Part shown: in pieces, positions 36,851 to 44,288 of the stretch
Layout: each line of letters opens with the position of its first letter
How positions within the stretch are numbered: position 1 is the stretch's first letter
Assembly: GCA_964004625.1 (NCBI GenBank)
Contig: CAXFOB010000033.1
Coordinates: 90,925-154,924 of the forward strand
Length of the DNA: 64,000 nucleotides
Reading direction: 5' to 3'
Source of the DNA: GCA-002697625 sp002697625
GTDB lineage: Bacteria > Bacteroidota > Bacteroidia > Flavobacteriales > BACL11
Position numbers and translations under genes: made by a program
Notes under the pieces: model-generated
Databases searched by the model: none
What the model saw: only the letters and a program-made list of their open reading frames with translations
What the model was told of the DNA's origin: nothing

Positions 36851-37935
36851 TTAATAATAATTATGCAGTAATAATGGCTGGTGGAATAGGGAGTAGGTTT
36901 TGGCCTATGAGTACTTCTAAAATGCCAAAGCAGTTTTTAGATGTTTTGGGAAATGGAGAAACCTTATTGCAGCAAACTTTTAGAAGGTTGAGTAAAATTT
37001 GTCCACCTTCTCAGATATTAGTAGTTACAAATACAGACTATAAAGATATCTGTTTCAATCAACTTCCAGATATAAAAAAAGAAAATATCTTGTGCGAACC
37101 AGCTAGAAGAAATACGGCTCCTTGTATTGCTTATGCAAGTTTTAAAATTCAAAATCAAAACAGTAATGCAAATATTATTGTGGCTCCTTCTGATCATTTG
37201 ATTACTAATGAAGACCAGTTTGAGAGAATAGTCGTAGAGTGTTTAGACTTTAGTTCAAAGAAAGATTGTCTTATAACCTTAGGAATAAAACCAAGTAGGC
37301 CGGAAACTGGATATGGTTATATTCAATATTCAGAAGAATGTTCAGTGCAAAATGAAAATCTCAAAAGAGTAAAAACATTTACAGAGAAACCTGACCTGGA
37401 AATCGCACAACAATTTTTAGATAGTGGAGACTTTTTATGGAATTCAGGCATGTTTATTTGGTCTGTAGAAGCAATTATGTCTTCTATGAAAGATCTGTTA
37501 CCAGAGATGTATGATTTATTTAATGAAGATTATAATGTATATAATACGAAAAAGGAATCCGAATTTATAGATAGGGTATTCCCAGCGTGTAAGAACATCA
37601 GTATTGATTATGGTATAATGGAGAAAAGCAAGAATGTTTTTGTTTTTCCTTCTGAGTTTGGATGGTCAGATTTAGGAACGTGGGGATCTTTATCTACTCA
37701 TTTATCCTCAGACCTAGAAAATAATGCTTTCATATCAAAAAACGTATTGATGTATGACTCCCAAAGTAATATAGTAAGAATTCCAGAAGAAAAAGCTTGT
37801 GTAATTCAGGGTTTAAAAGGGTATATTATTGTAGATACAAAACACGCTTTACTTATTTGTAAAAAAGAAGAGGAACAAAAAATAAAGCAAATTGTATCAG
37901 ATGTTAAGTTTAATTTAGGAAATGAATTTGTTTAA
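36847..37935 (+). CDS. manC: Mannose-1-phosphate guanylyltransferase
   Basis: 362 residues. The nucleotidyltransferase motif AGGIGSRFWPMS at about 11-22, PKQFLDVLG, PSDHLI at about 117, FTEKPD at about 178, and WNSGMFIW confirm GDP-mannose pyrophosphorylase. It lacks the C-terminal isomerase domain of bifunctional ManC. It makes GDP-mannose for surface polysaccharide or glycoprotein synthesis. Coupled to the upstream sulfotransferase by a 4-base overlap. Confidence 0.94.
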   Translation: MINNNYAVIMAGGIGSRFWPMSTSKMPKQFLDVLGNGETLLQQTFRRLSKICPPSQILVVTNTDYKDICFNQLPDIKKENILCEPARRNTAPCIAYASFKIQNQNSNANIIVAPSDHLITNEDQFERIVVECLDFSSKKDCLITLGIKPSRPETGYGYIQYSEECSVQNENLKRVKTFTEKPDLEIAQQFLDSGDFLWNSGMFIWSVEAIMSSMKDLLPEMYDLFNEDYNVYNTKKESEFIDRVFPACKNISIDYGIMEKSKNVFVFPSEFGWSDLGTWGSLSTHLSSDLENNAFISKNVLMYDSQSNIVRIPEEKACVIQGLKGYIIVDTKHALLICKKEEEQKIKQIVSDVKFNLGNEFV

Positions 37936-38109
37936 AATCAATTGTATTTAGATTTACAAATCTCTAAAAATGATCTATCAAAATATAGAAAGATATTAAC
38001 AATTTGTCATTATCATAGAGATTTTATTATTTTTAATGTATATTAGACCCCGAAAAGTGGTTAAAGATTATTACCTGTAAATATAATCAAGTTTTTAAAC
38101 AGACATTTT

Positions 38110-39171
38110 ATGAATAGAATTTTATATTTTTTATTAGTTGTTTTATTTGCTTCTTGTACTACAACTGAACAGTTAACTGACACAGTCTCTATATTAGAAA
38201 TTAAAGGATGTACAGATAAAAATGCAGTTAATTTCAATTCCAATGCAACGAAAGACGATGGTAGTTGTAAATACGATAAAATAATAACAGATTATAATAT
38301 TTCAGTTAATGATTTAATGAATCTGAAGAAGGGTATGACGAAAGATGAAGTTTTGGTAGCCACAAAGCTTTTTCCTTATGAGATATATCATAATATAGAC
38401 AATTGTGAGATACATGTTTATAATTATAGTAATTTACTCAGAGAATTCGAGGCGGACTTACAACATAAGAAGGCGGGGTTAAAAACGGGTGAAGACATTT
38501 ATAGTAATGAAAGGAAACAAGTCCTATTATATTATAGACAAGGATTGTTGGATAATGTTATTACAGAACAAGCAAAGTCCTCTATTGTTAATGACGTGTT
38601 GTGTTTTAATAAAACTGTTTCTGAAGCTTGTAATACGGATGAAACATTTATAAAATGTGTAGGTTGTACAGATAAAGAAGCTATCAATTATAATGCATCT
38701 GCAAATTTAGATGATGGAAGTTGTAAATATCCTGCTGTAATTGGGTGTACAGACCCTTCAGCGTTAAATTATGATCCTGCAGCTGTTGAAGATAATGCTA
38801 GTTGCGAATATTGTCCTTGTGATTATAAGCCAAACCCAAATTTTGATCCAAAAAGAAATTGTGAAGAAAGATGTATTCCAGAGTTTGACTTTATTGGAGG
38901 ATGTATGGATAAGTCGGCAACGAATTATAATCCTGAAGCAAACAAAGATGATGGTTCTTGTCAATATTGTCCTTGTGATACTGAGGAGTATTATTATGTT
39001 GTGAATGAAGGAAATTGTGAAGGAGATCCATGTATAAAAATAATGAGAGAAAAGTCTGATAGTAAAACTGGTGATTCTGATAAAGATTGTGATCTTTGTG
39101 ATGTTCTGGATTTAAATGGAAAGCTAGAAATAAAGTTAAAGACTTCTGGAGAAATAAAAGATAATGAATAA
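38110..39171 (+). CDS. Lipoprotein with four Cys-containing GCxD...DDGSC repeats and a BamE-like domain
   Basis: 353 residues. Lipobox LLVVLFASC gives a lipid anchor at residue 16. Four copies of a 23-residue unit start at 33, 185, 212 and 264; each begins GC[TM]D, has an NY/NF core and ends with SC plus an aromatic residue (DDGSCKY-type). Between the first two lies a domain with KKGMTKDEV (about 75) resembling the BamE/SmpA fold. Cys-rich CPCD segments follow repeats three and four. The unit is common in marine Bacteroidota surface proteins (recollection) but has no known role. First gene of an accessory cassette. Confidence 0.7.
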   Translation: MNRILYFLLVVLFASCTTTEQLTDTVSILEIKGCTDKNAVNFNSNATKDDGSCKYDKIITDYNISVNDLMNLKKGMTKDEVLVATKLFPYEIYHNIDNCEIHVYNYSNLLREFEADLQHKKAGLKTGEDIYSNERKQVLLYYRQGLLDNVITEQAKSSIVNDVLCFNKTVSEACNTDETFIKCVGCTDKEAINYNASANLDDGSCKYPAVIGCTDPSALNYDPAAVEDNASCEYCPCDYKPNPNFDPKRNCEERCIPEFDFIGGCMDKSATNYNPEANKDDGSCQYCPCDTEEYYYVVNEGNCEGDPCIKIMREKSDSKTGDSDKDCDLCDVLDLNGKLEIKLKTSGEIKDNE

Positions 39172-39181
39172 AAATAAAACT

Positions 39182-39724
39182 ATGAAAAAGATTAAAAATA
39201 TATTATTAGGATTAGGAGTGTTTGTAATATCTGTTTCTAGCGCTCAGAAAATACAGAAGGAACATTTTACAACAATTGATAAACTATTTTATGTAGAAAT
39301 AGGCATGACTACAAATCAGGTACAGACCACTCTAGGAGTTGAACCATTTGATTTTTATCAGAATTTATCTGAGGGAGAAATGATTGTGGAATATAGATAT
39401 TTACATAAGAAATTAGAAATTAAATCGAAAGATAATAATTACGTAAAATCAAAAGGAGAGGATTATTATACTGATGCAGCTTCAATTTATTGTACATATG
39501 ATAAGGAGGGTAAATTAATTGCATTTTATACTGATGCTGGTAAGAATAATAGTGAAGATGCATATATATGGGAAAACACTGTAATTCAATATAATACTAA
39601 TCCAGATTGTGAAAAAACATGTATAATAGTTGCTGAGGATGAACAGAAACCTTCAGAAGTAGAGGAGTCTGTGGAAACCAAGAAAAACAGCAAAAAGAAG
39701 AATTTATTTTCTAATAGGAAATAA
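39182..39724 (+). CDS. Secreted BamE-like protein, paralogous to the middle of the preceding lipoprotein
   Basis: 180 residues. Signal peptide MKKIKNILLGLGVFVISVSSAQ, then VEIGMTTNQVQTTLGVEPFDFY, the GMT-QV-LG-P signature of BamE/SmpA-like domains, aligning with KKGMTKDEV...FPYEIYHN of the upstream gene. The C-terminus is Lys/Glu-rich (KKNSKKKNLFSNRK). The ATG at 39182 is preferred over 39164 because it starts a clean signal peptide. Function unknown. Confidence 0.65.
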   Translation: MKKIKNILLGLGVFVISVSSAQKIQKEHFTTIDKLFYVEIGMTTNQVQTTLGVEPFDFYQNLSEGEMIVEYRYLHKKLEIKSKDNNYVKSKGEDYYTDAASIYCTYDKEGKLIAFYTDAGKNNSEDAYIWENTVIQYNTNPDCEKTCIIVAEDEQKPSEVEESVETKKNSKKKNLFSNRK

Positions 39725-39784
39725 GATATAAATAGGCGATGCCGAAAACCTTAATAGAGTAGGCGAAATTAAAATTATTTAGTT

Positions 39785-40303
39785 ATGGAAAATACTGACT
39801 CAACAGAAAACCCAATTAGTGATCTTTCTAGTAAAGAGACTCAAGAATCACTTGGTAAAGTACTTATCTTTGTATTATACTATGCCATTATTTATATTTT
39901 AAAACTTCCCTATGAATTCTTTCAGAAAGCTACAAAAAGATTAGTGAAATTAAGAGAGAAAGGAGCTTTGGAGATCAAAGAATCTAAATCGAATTGGCCA
40001 TTTCTTTCTTGGTATAAAACATATATATTAGAATTTAATTTTGATGCTATGGCATTTTTAGCTTATGTAATCGGATTCCCACTTGTTATTCTAATAGGTA
40101 TCATTGTTATGATAGGTGACGGAGGTGGACTTGAATTTATTTTTGGTGGAGCATTAATATGTTATTGCGTCCCTCTTGCTACTGCTATTTCTAGGGATAT
40201 ATTCCAAATTTTAATCCTTCCGTTTAGAAAATATATTGATTGGGCTAAGAAACCTGCTCAACATCAGGATATTACTCATACAGGATCTATAAAAAATAAT
40301 TAA
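39785..40303 (+). CDS. Membrane protein of unknown function in the repeat-lipoprotein cassette
   Basis: 172 residues. Predicted membrane segments at about 24-42 (VLIFVLYYAIIYILKLPYEFF), 95-115 (AFLAYVIGFPLVILIGIIVM) and 118-140 (LEFIFGGALICYCVPLATAI), with a charged loop between the first two. No family recognised. It follows the BamE-like gene by 60 bases and is followed after 3 bases by a 35-residue ORF, so the set is probably one transcript. Confidence 0.6.
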   Translation: MENTDSTENPISDLSSKETQESLGKVLIFVLYYAIIYILKLPYEFFQKATKRLVKLREKGALEIKESKSNWPFLSWYKTYILEFNFDAMAFLAYVIGFPLVILIGIIVMIGDGGGLEFIFGGALICYCVPLATAISRDIFQILILPFRKYIDWAKKPAQHQDITHTGSIKNN

Positions 40304-40306
40304 ACT

Positions 40307-40414
40307 GTGGAAAATATCCCATGGTGGTGGCATATTCCTGGATGTGGAGGATGTTTAGCTTATTTGGTTGGTGGAGGATTCTTGACTGTTGTGTTATTAA
40401 TGATTGTCTTTTAG
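40307..40414 (+). CDS. Possible 35-residue membrane peptide with WWW and CGGC motifs
   Basis: A GTG-started ORF 3 bases after the previous stop. The peptide has an amphipathic head (IPWWWHIPGCGGC) and a hydrophobic tail ending VVLLMIVF, as expected of a single-span small membrane protein. Support is its tight spacing, composition and position before the terminator. No homologue is recalled, so it could be fortuitous. Confidence 0.4.
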   Translation: MENIPWWWHIPGCGGCLAYLVGGGFLTVVLLMIVF

Positions 40415-40480
40415 AGTACATTAAAAAAACTATAGGTCATCTTAAAGATTCTGATGGGAATGTGATTTCATTATGGTAAA
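40415..40480 (+). pseudogene. Possible remnant encoding a TIGHLKDSDGNV segment
   Basis: A frame without a start codon (about 40360-40480) ends with KKTIGHLKDSDGNVISLW and a stop. TIGxIKDxDGxV units are known as repeats in Bacteroidota hypothetical proteins (recollection). It lies between the 35-residue ORF and the terminator. It may be a decayed gene end; a chance reading is not excluded. Confidence 0.2.
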
Positions 40481-40488
40481 AATTATTA

Positions 40489-40530
40489 AAGAGAATAGAC
40501 TTATTAGTCTATTCTCTTTTTATTTTTTTC
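40489..40530 (+). terminator. Strong terminator closing the repeat-lipoprotein cassette
   Basis: AGAGAATAGACT pairs perfectly with AGTCTATTCTCT around a TATT loop, followed by TTTTATTTTTTT. The remainder of 40531-40717, up to the fumC stop, shows nothing I can assign; an open frame there runs into fumC antisense and is not credible. Confidence 0.92.
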
Positions 40531-40717
40531 ATATCAATTTTATTAAACCATTTTTCAAGATATATATTTTAATTCTTAGTATCTGGAATAAGACATTTAT
40601 AGAATGTTGGTTTTGTGGGTCTACGACTGTCTGTATTTACATATTAACTGGTGAATTTCTTCAAGCTTGGATGAGTAACAAGATGATTTTTATTGTGAAA
40701 GTAATACTTTTATTATA

Positions 40718-42115
40718 TTATTTTAAGTTTCCACACATATCTTCTGGTTTGACCCACTTATCAAATTCTTCTGATGTAAGATAACCTAGATTAATACTTT
40801 CTTCTTTTAATGTTGTTCCATTTTCGTGAGCTGTTTTTGCAATTTTTGCTGCTTTCTCATATCCAATTTTAGTATTTAATGCAGTCACGAGCATCAATGA
40901 GTTATCTAAATTCTTTTTAAGATTATCATTATTTGGTTTTATTCCTGTCACACAGTTTTCCTCAAATGAAATACAAGCGTCTCCAATTAATCTTGCAGAC
41001 TGAAGAAGGTTAGCTCCCATTAAAGGTTTAAATACATTCAATTCATAATGACCTTGCATTCCACCAACAGAGATAGTAGTATCGTTACCTATAACTTGTG
41101 CACAAACCATTGTAATAGCTTCGCATTGTGTAGGATTAACTTTCCCTGGCATAATAGAGGATCCTGGCTCATTAGAAGGTATAATGATTTCTCCAATTCC
41201 ACTTCTTGGTCCTGAAGCAAGTAGACGGATGTCGTTTGCAATTTTATTTAAAGAAACAGCTAGTTGTTTTAACGCTCCATGACTTTCTACAATTGCATCA
41301 TGAGCTGCTAATGCTTCAAATTTGTTTTCTGCAGTTATAAAAGGTAATCTTGTAAAATCAGCAATGTATTTTGCTACTAGCTCAGAATATCCTTTAGGAG
41401 TATTAATTCCTGTTCCTACTGCTGTCCCTCCTAATGCTAATTCAGATAGATGTGAGAGTGTATTGTTTAGTGCTTTTAATCCATGATCTAATTGAGAAAC
41501 ATATCCAGAGAATTCCTGTCCTAAAGTAAGGGGAGTCGCATCCATTAGATGTGTTCTTCCAATTTTAACTACATTCATAAATTCTTCAGATTTACTTTTT
41601 AGAGTATTTCTTAATTTTTCTATTCCAGGTATTGTAGTTTCAACTATCATTTTATAAGCTGCAATATGCATTCCAGTAGGGAAGGTATCATTGGAGCTCT
41701 GAGATTTATTTACATCATCATTAGGGTGAATAGATTTTTCAGAGTCTTCTAAACTTCCTCCATTTATTACATGAGCTCTGTTTGCAATTACCTCATTACA
41801 ATTCATATTGGATTGCGTTCCACTTCCTGTTTGCCAAATTACAAGAGGAAATTGATTGTTATGTTTCCCCTCTAAAATCTCTTCACATACTCTTGAAATT
41901 AAATCTCTTTTTTCCTTGGAAAGAACACCTAATTCACAATTGGTATAAGCAGCCGCTTTTTTTAGATAAGCAAACCCATAAATAATTTCTAGTGGCATTG
42001 AGGCTTCATTTCCTATCTTGAAATTGTTTCTACTCCTCTCTGTTTGAGCTCCCCAGTATTTTTCTACAGGAACTTTGACATCACCCATTGTGTCTTTTTC
42101 TATTCTATAATTCAT
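40718..42115 (-). CDS. fumC: Fumarate hydratase class II
   Basis: 465 residues. QTGSGTQSNMNCNEVIANR at about 96-114, the catalytic loop GSSIMPGKVNPTQ at about 318-330 and TRNxF-like DKDTMGDVKVP start mark the fumarase/aspartase superfamily; IHPNDDVNKSQSSND favours FumC over aspartase. It interconverts fumarate and malate in the TCA cycle. One substitution in the usually NMNVNE stretch (NMNCNE) is conservative for fold. Confidence 0.94.
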   Translation of the reverse strand: MNYRIEKDTMGDVKVPVEKYWGAQTERSRNNFKIGNEASMPLEIIYGFAYLKKAAAYTNCELGVLSKEKRDLISRVCEEILEGKHNNQFPLVIWQTGSGTQSNMNCNEVIANRAHVINGGSLEDSEKSIHPNDDVNKSQSSNDTFPTGMHIAAYKMIVETTIPGIEKLRNTLKSKSEEFMNVVKIGRTHLMDATPLTLGQEFSGYVSQLDHGLKALNNTLSHLSELALGGTAVGTGINTPKGYSELVAKYIADFTRLPFITAENKFEALAAHDAIVESHGALKQLAVSLNKIANDIRLLASGPRSGIGEIIIPSNEPGSSIMPGKVNPTQCEAITMVCAQVIGNDTTISVGGMQGHYELNVFKPLMGANLLQSARLIGDACISFEENCVTGIKPNNDNLKKNLDNSLMLVTALNTKIGYEKAAKIAKTAHENGTTLKEESINLGYLTSEEFDKWVKPEDMCGNLK

Positions 42116-42162
42116 TTCAAAAATGTTTTGATAGTTTTAATTGTTGTTGTTTATTTGCAGTA

Positions 42163-42170
42163 CAAAATTA
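42163..42170 (-). promoter_or_regulatory. -7 box (TAATTTTG) of fumC
   Basis: Minus-strand TAATTTTG matches TAnnTTTG exactly, 47 bases before the fumC start and just before the divergent small ORF at 42177. Confidence 0.5.
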
Positions 42171-42176
42171 ATAATT

Positions 42177-42320
42177 ATGAAATTTCTAGGCTTCCTTATA
42201 TTTGTATTTGTTTTCTTAATGGCATTTTGGTGTATTATCTTCTTAGCATCTGTTATTCCATATTTTATTTACGTTTGGTTTAGAGAAGGAAAGTTAGAAA
42301 ACGATCAAATTCCTGACTAA
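42177..42320 (+). CDS. Small single- or double-span membrane protein (47 residues)
   Basis: An ATG-started ORF in the space between fumC and arsC. It encodes MKFLGFLIFVFVFLMAFWC followed by IIFLASVIPYFIYVWFREGKLENDQIPD, i.e. a hydrophobic stretch of about 33 residues and a charged tail following the positive-inside rule. Its stop overlaps the convergent arsC stop by 3-4 bases. No family recognised; coding appearance is good for so short a gene. Confidence 0.55.
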   Translation: MKFLGFLIFVFVFLMAFWCIIFLASVIPYFIYVWFREGKLENDQIPD

Positions 42321-42658
42321 TTTATAATCTTTAACACACTTTCAGGAGGTCTTCCTAAAATTGCTTTTTCTCCATTTACAACAATTGGTCTTTCTATTAT
42401 TTTTGGATTTTCAATCATTGCTCGTACTATTTCTTTATCTGAAAGATTTTTACCTTTATAGTTTTCTTTCCAAATTAATTCATTCTTTCTAACTAAACCT
42501 AGGGTAGTAATTCCTAACTTTTTAATGATTATTTCTAGTTCTGATATGCTTAATCTGTCCTTTAAATAGTCTACTATTTCAAACTCTTTTTTGTGTTTTT
42601 TTATAATATCAAGTGTTTGTCTACTTTTACTGCATCTAGGGTTGTGGTATATTTTCAT
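42317..42658 (-). CDS. arsC: ArsC-family arsenate reductase (glutaredoxin-coupled type)
   Basis: 113 residues. YHNPRCSKSRQTL carries the catalytic Cys at 9; ERPIVVNGEKAILGRPPE at about 88-105 supplies the conserved Arg residues. The thioredoxin-like fold of this family reduces arsenate with glutaredoxin, although many homologues are uncharacterised YffB-like proteins. No ars operon is adjacent, so arsenic detoxification is not certain. Four bases separate it from prfB. Confidence 0.85.
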   Translation of the reverse strand: MKIYHNPRCSKSRQTLDIIKKHKKEFEIVDYLKDRLSISELEIIIKKLGITTLGLVRKNELIWKENYKGKNLSDKEIVRAMIENPKIIERPIVVNGEKAILGRPPESVLKIIN

Positions 42659-42662
42659 AGTT

Positions 42663-43757
42663 TTATTTTTGTCCGAATTCCATTAAATACGACTTTATAA
42701 ATGGGTTTAAATCCCCATCTAAAACAGAATCTGGGTTAGTTGACTCAAAATTTGTTCTTAAATCTTTTACAATTTTATAAGGATGTAGAACATAATTTCT
42801 GATTTGAGAGCCCCACTCTATCTTCTTCTTCTTACCTTCTAATTTATCTTTCTCCTCTTGAATCTTTCTTATCTCTAGTTCGTAAAGTTGAGACTTTAGA
42901 AGCTGTATTGCTTTTGCTTTATTCTCTAATTGAGAACGAGATTCAGAGTTTTCTATTGTAATTCCTGTCGGTCTATGTTTTAATCTTACGGCAGATTCTG
43001 TTTTATTTACTCCCTGCCCACCAGCTCCGCTTGCTCTAAAAGTATCCCAACTAATATCTGAAGGATCAACAATGATTTCTATAGAGTCATCAACTAAAGG
43101 ATAAACAAAAACGGAAGCAAAAGAGGTATGTCTTTTGGCATTAGAGTCGAATGGAGAGATTCTAACTAATCGGTGAACTCCATTTTCTCCTTTTAGGTTT
43201 CCAAATGCAAACTCTCCTTCAAATTCTAAGGTTACAGATTTTATTCCTGCAGGTTCTGCTTTAATGAAAGCAAGTTCTTTAATTTTATATTCATTTTTCT
43301 CTCCCCACATTAAGTACATTCTCATTATCATTTCTGCCCAATCTTGACTTTCTGTTCCTCCAGCACCAGGGTTTATCGTCATAACTGCAGACATACTATC
43401 TTCTTCTGCACTTAGCATATTTTTAAATTCTAAGTCTTCTAAAGCCTGAATAGTTTTCTTATATTGAGTATCTATTTCCTTTTCCATACATTGTTCCTCA
43501 TCTTCTCTTACAAACTCTTCTAATACTTTAAGTTCTTCAATATTGGTTTTTACCTTATTATAAATAGTCACCCATATTTTTATCTTGCTAATTTGTTTTA
43601 AGGTTTTTTGAGCCTCATCTGGATTATTCCAAAAATCATTTGATTGAGTAATAGACTCTAAATAAGATACTTCCTTTTCTTTCTTTTCTATAGAAAGATA
43701 TTTATAAAGATCTTCTAATCTTTCGTTAAGCTCTGATATTTTTTCTGAAGAAATCAT
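42663..43757 (-). CDS. prfB: Peptide chain release factor 2, uninterrupted (no programmed frameshift)
   Basis: 364 residues. The catalytic GGQ is in SGAGGQGVNKTESAVR at about 246, and the UGA/UAA-recognising SPF motif is in RISPFDSNAKRHTSF at about 200. It terminates translation at UAA and UGA. The classical +1 frameshift site near codon 25 (CTT TGA C) is replaced by a sense reading, CTT TCT ATA, at residues 21-23, so the autoregulatory stop is absent. Confidence 0.95.
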   Translation of the reverse strand: MISSEKISELNERLEDLYKYLSIEKKEKEVSYLESITQSNDFWNNPDEAQKTLKQISKIKIWVTIYNKVKTNIEELKVLEEFVREDEEQCMEKEIDTQYKKTIQALEDLEFKNMLSAEEDSMSAVMTINPGAGGTESQDWAEMIMRMYLMWGEKNEYKIKELAFIKAEPAGIKSVTLEFEGEFAFGNLKGENGVHRLVRISPFDSNAKRHTSFASVFVYPLVDDSIEIIVDPSDISWDTFRASGAGGQGVNKTESAVRLKHRPTGITIENSESRSQLENKAKAIQLLKSQLYELEIRKIQEEKDKLEGKKKKIEWGSQIRNYVLHPYKIVKDLRTNFESTNPDSVLDGDLNPFIKSYLMEFGQK

Positions 43758-43770
43758 ATTTCAAAAGTAC

Positions 43771-44241
43771 TTATTTATCTTTATTTATTAATTTCCAAAT
43801 TAAGTTACTTTCAAATCCTTTTTGCTGGAGATGTTTTGCAATTTTTCCTTTTCGGATAAATTGATTTTTCTCTTTAAGGGAGTTCTTCTTTTTCTCAAAC
43901 AATTTTTCTAAAACAGAATAATATTCCTTTTCTTCAATCTGTTCTAAGCCTTTATTAATACATGATTCTGATATTTTCCTACGTTTTAGCTCGTTTTTTA
44001 TTTTCACTTTCCCCCATCTTTTTATTCTGAATTTCCCTCTGCAAAAGGACTCAGCAAATCTTTGTTCATCTATAAATTTTTCTAGAATTAAATCTGCGAG
44101 TATGTTTTTTATAATATCATCTGCAATTCCCCAATCTCTCATTTTCTTTTCCACTCCCCACTGACATCTGTCTTGTACTGCACAGAAGGATTGAATTTTT
44201 TCTATTACCTCCTTAATATTATATACTTTGTTGTTTTGCAC
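43771..44241 (-). CDS. recX: RecX-family regulator of RecA
   Basis: 156 residues. CAVQDRCQWGVEKKMRDWG at about 19-37 and RFAESFCRGKFRIKRWGKVKIKNELKRR at about 62-90 are the helical repeats of RecX. It limits RecA filament growth. The start codon is GTG and lies only 4 bases from a TAnnTTTG box, so the mRNA may be leaderless. Confidence 0.88.
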   Translation of the reverse strand: MQNNKVYNIKEVIEKIQSFCAVQDRCQWGVEKKMRDWGIADDIIKNILADLILEKFIDEQRFAESFCRGKFRIKRWGKVKIKNELKRRKISESCINKGLEQIEEKEYYSVLEKLFEKKKNSLKEKNQFIRKGKIAKHLQQKGFESNLIWKLINKDK

Positions 44242-44245
44242 TTTT

Positions 44246-44253
44246 CAAAAATA
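44246..44253 (-). promoter_or_regulatory. -7 box (TATTTTTG) of recX
   Basis: Minus-strand TATTTTTG matches TAnnTTTG exactly and lies 4 bases before the GTG start of recX. Together with the plus-strand box at 44276 it forms a compact divergent promoter. Confidence 0.55.
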
Positions 44254-44275
44254 CGTATTATTAGTTTATTAATTA

Positions 44276-44283
44276 TATTTTTG
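44276..44283 (+). promoter_or_regulatory. -7 box (TATTTTTG) of the MFS transporter
   Basis: TATTTTTG matches TAnnTTTG exactly, 5 bases before the ATG at 44289, again implying almost no leader. Confidence 0.55.
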
Positions 44284-44288
44284 CCAGA

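Noticed and set aside
37936..38109. Spacer upstream of the repeat lipoprotein, with palindrome AGATTTACAAATCT
   Set aside because: Only a six-pair AT-rich palindrome without a T tract; no assignable promoter box or RNA.
40473..40784. Plus-strand ORF of 103 codons
   Set aside because: It starts inside the terminator region and its last third is antisense to fumC; composition is non-coding-like.
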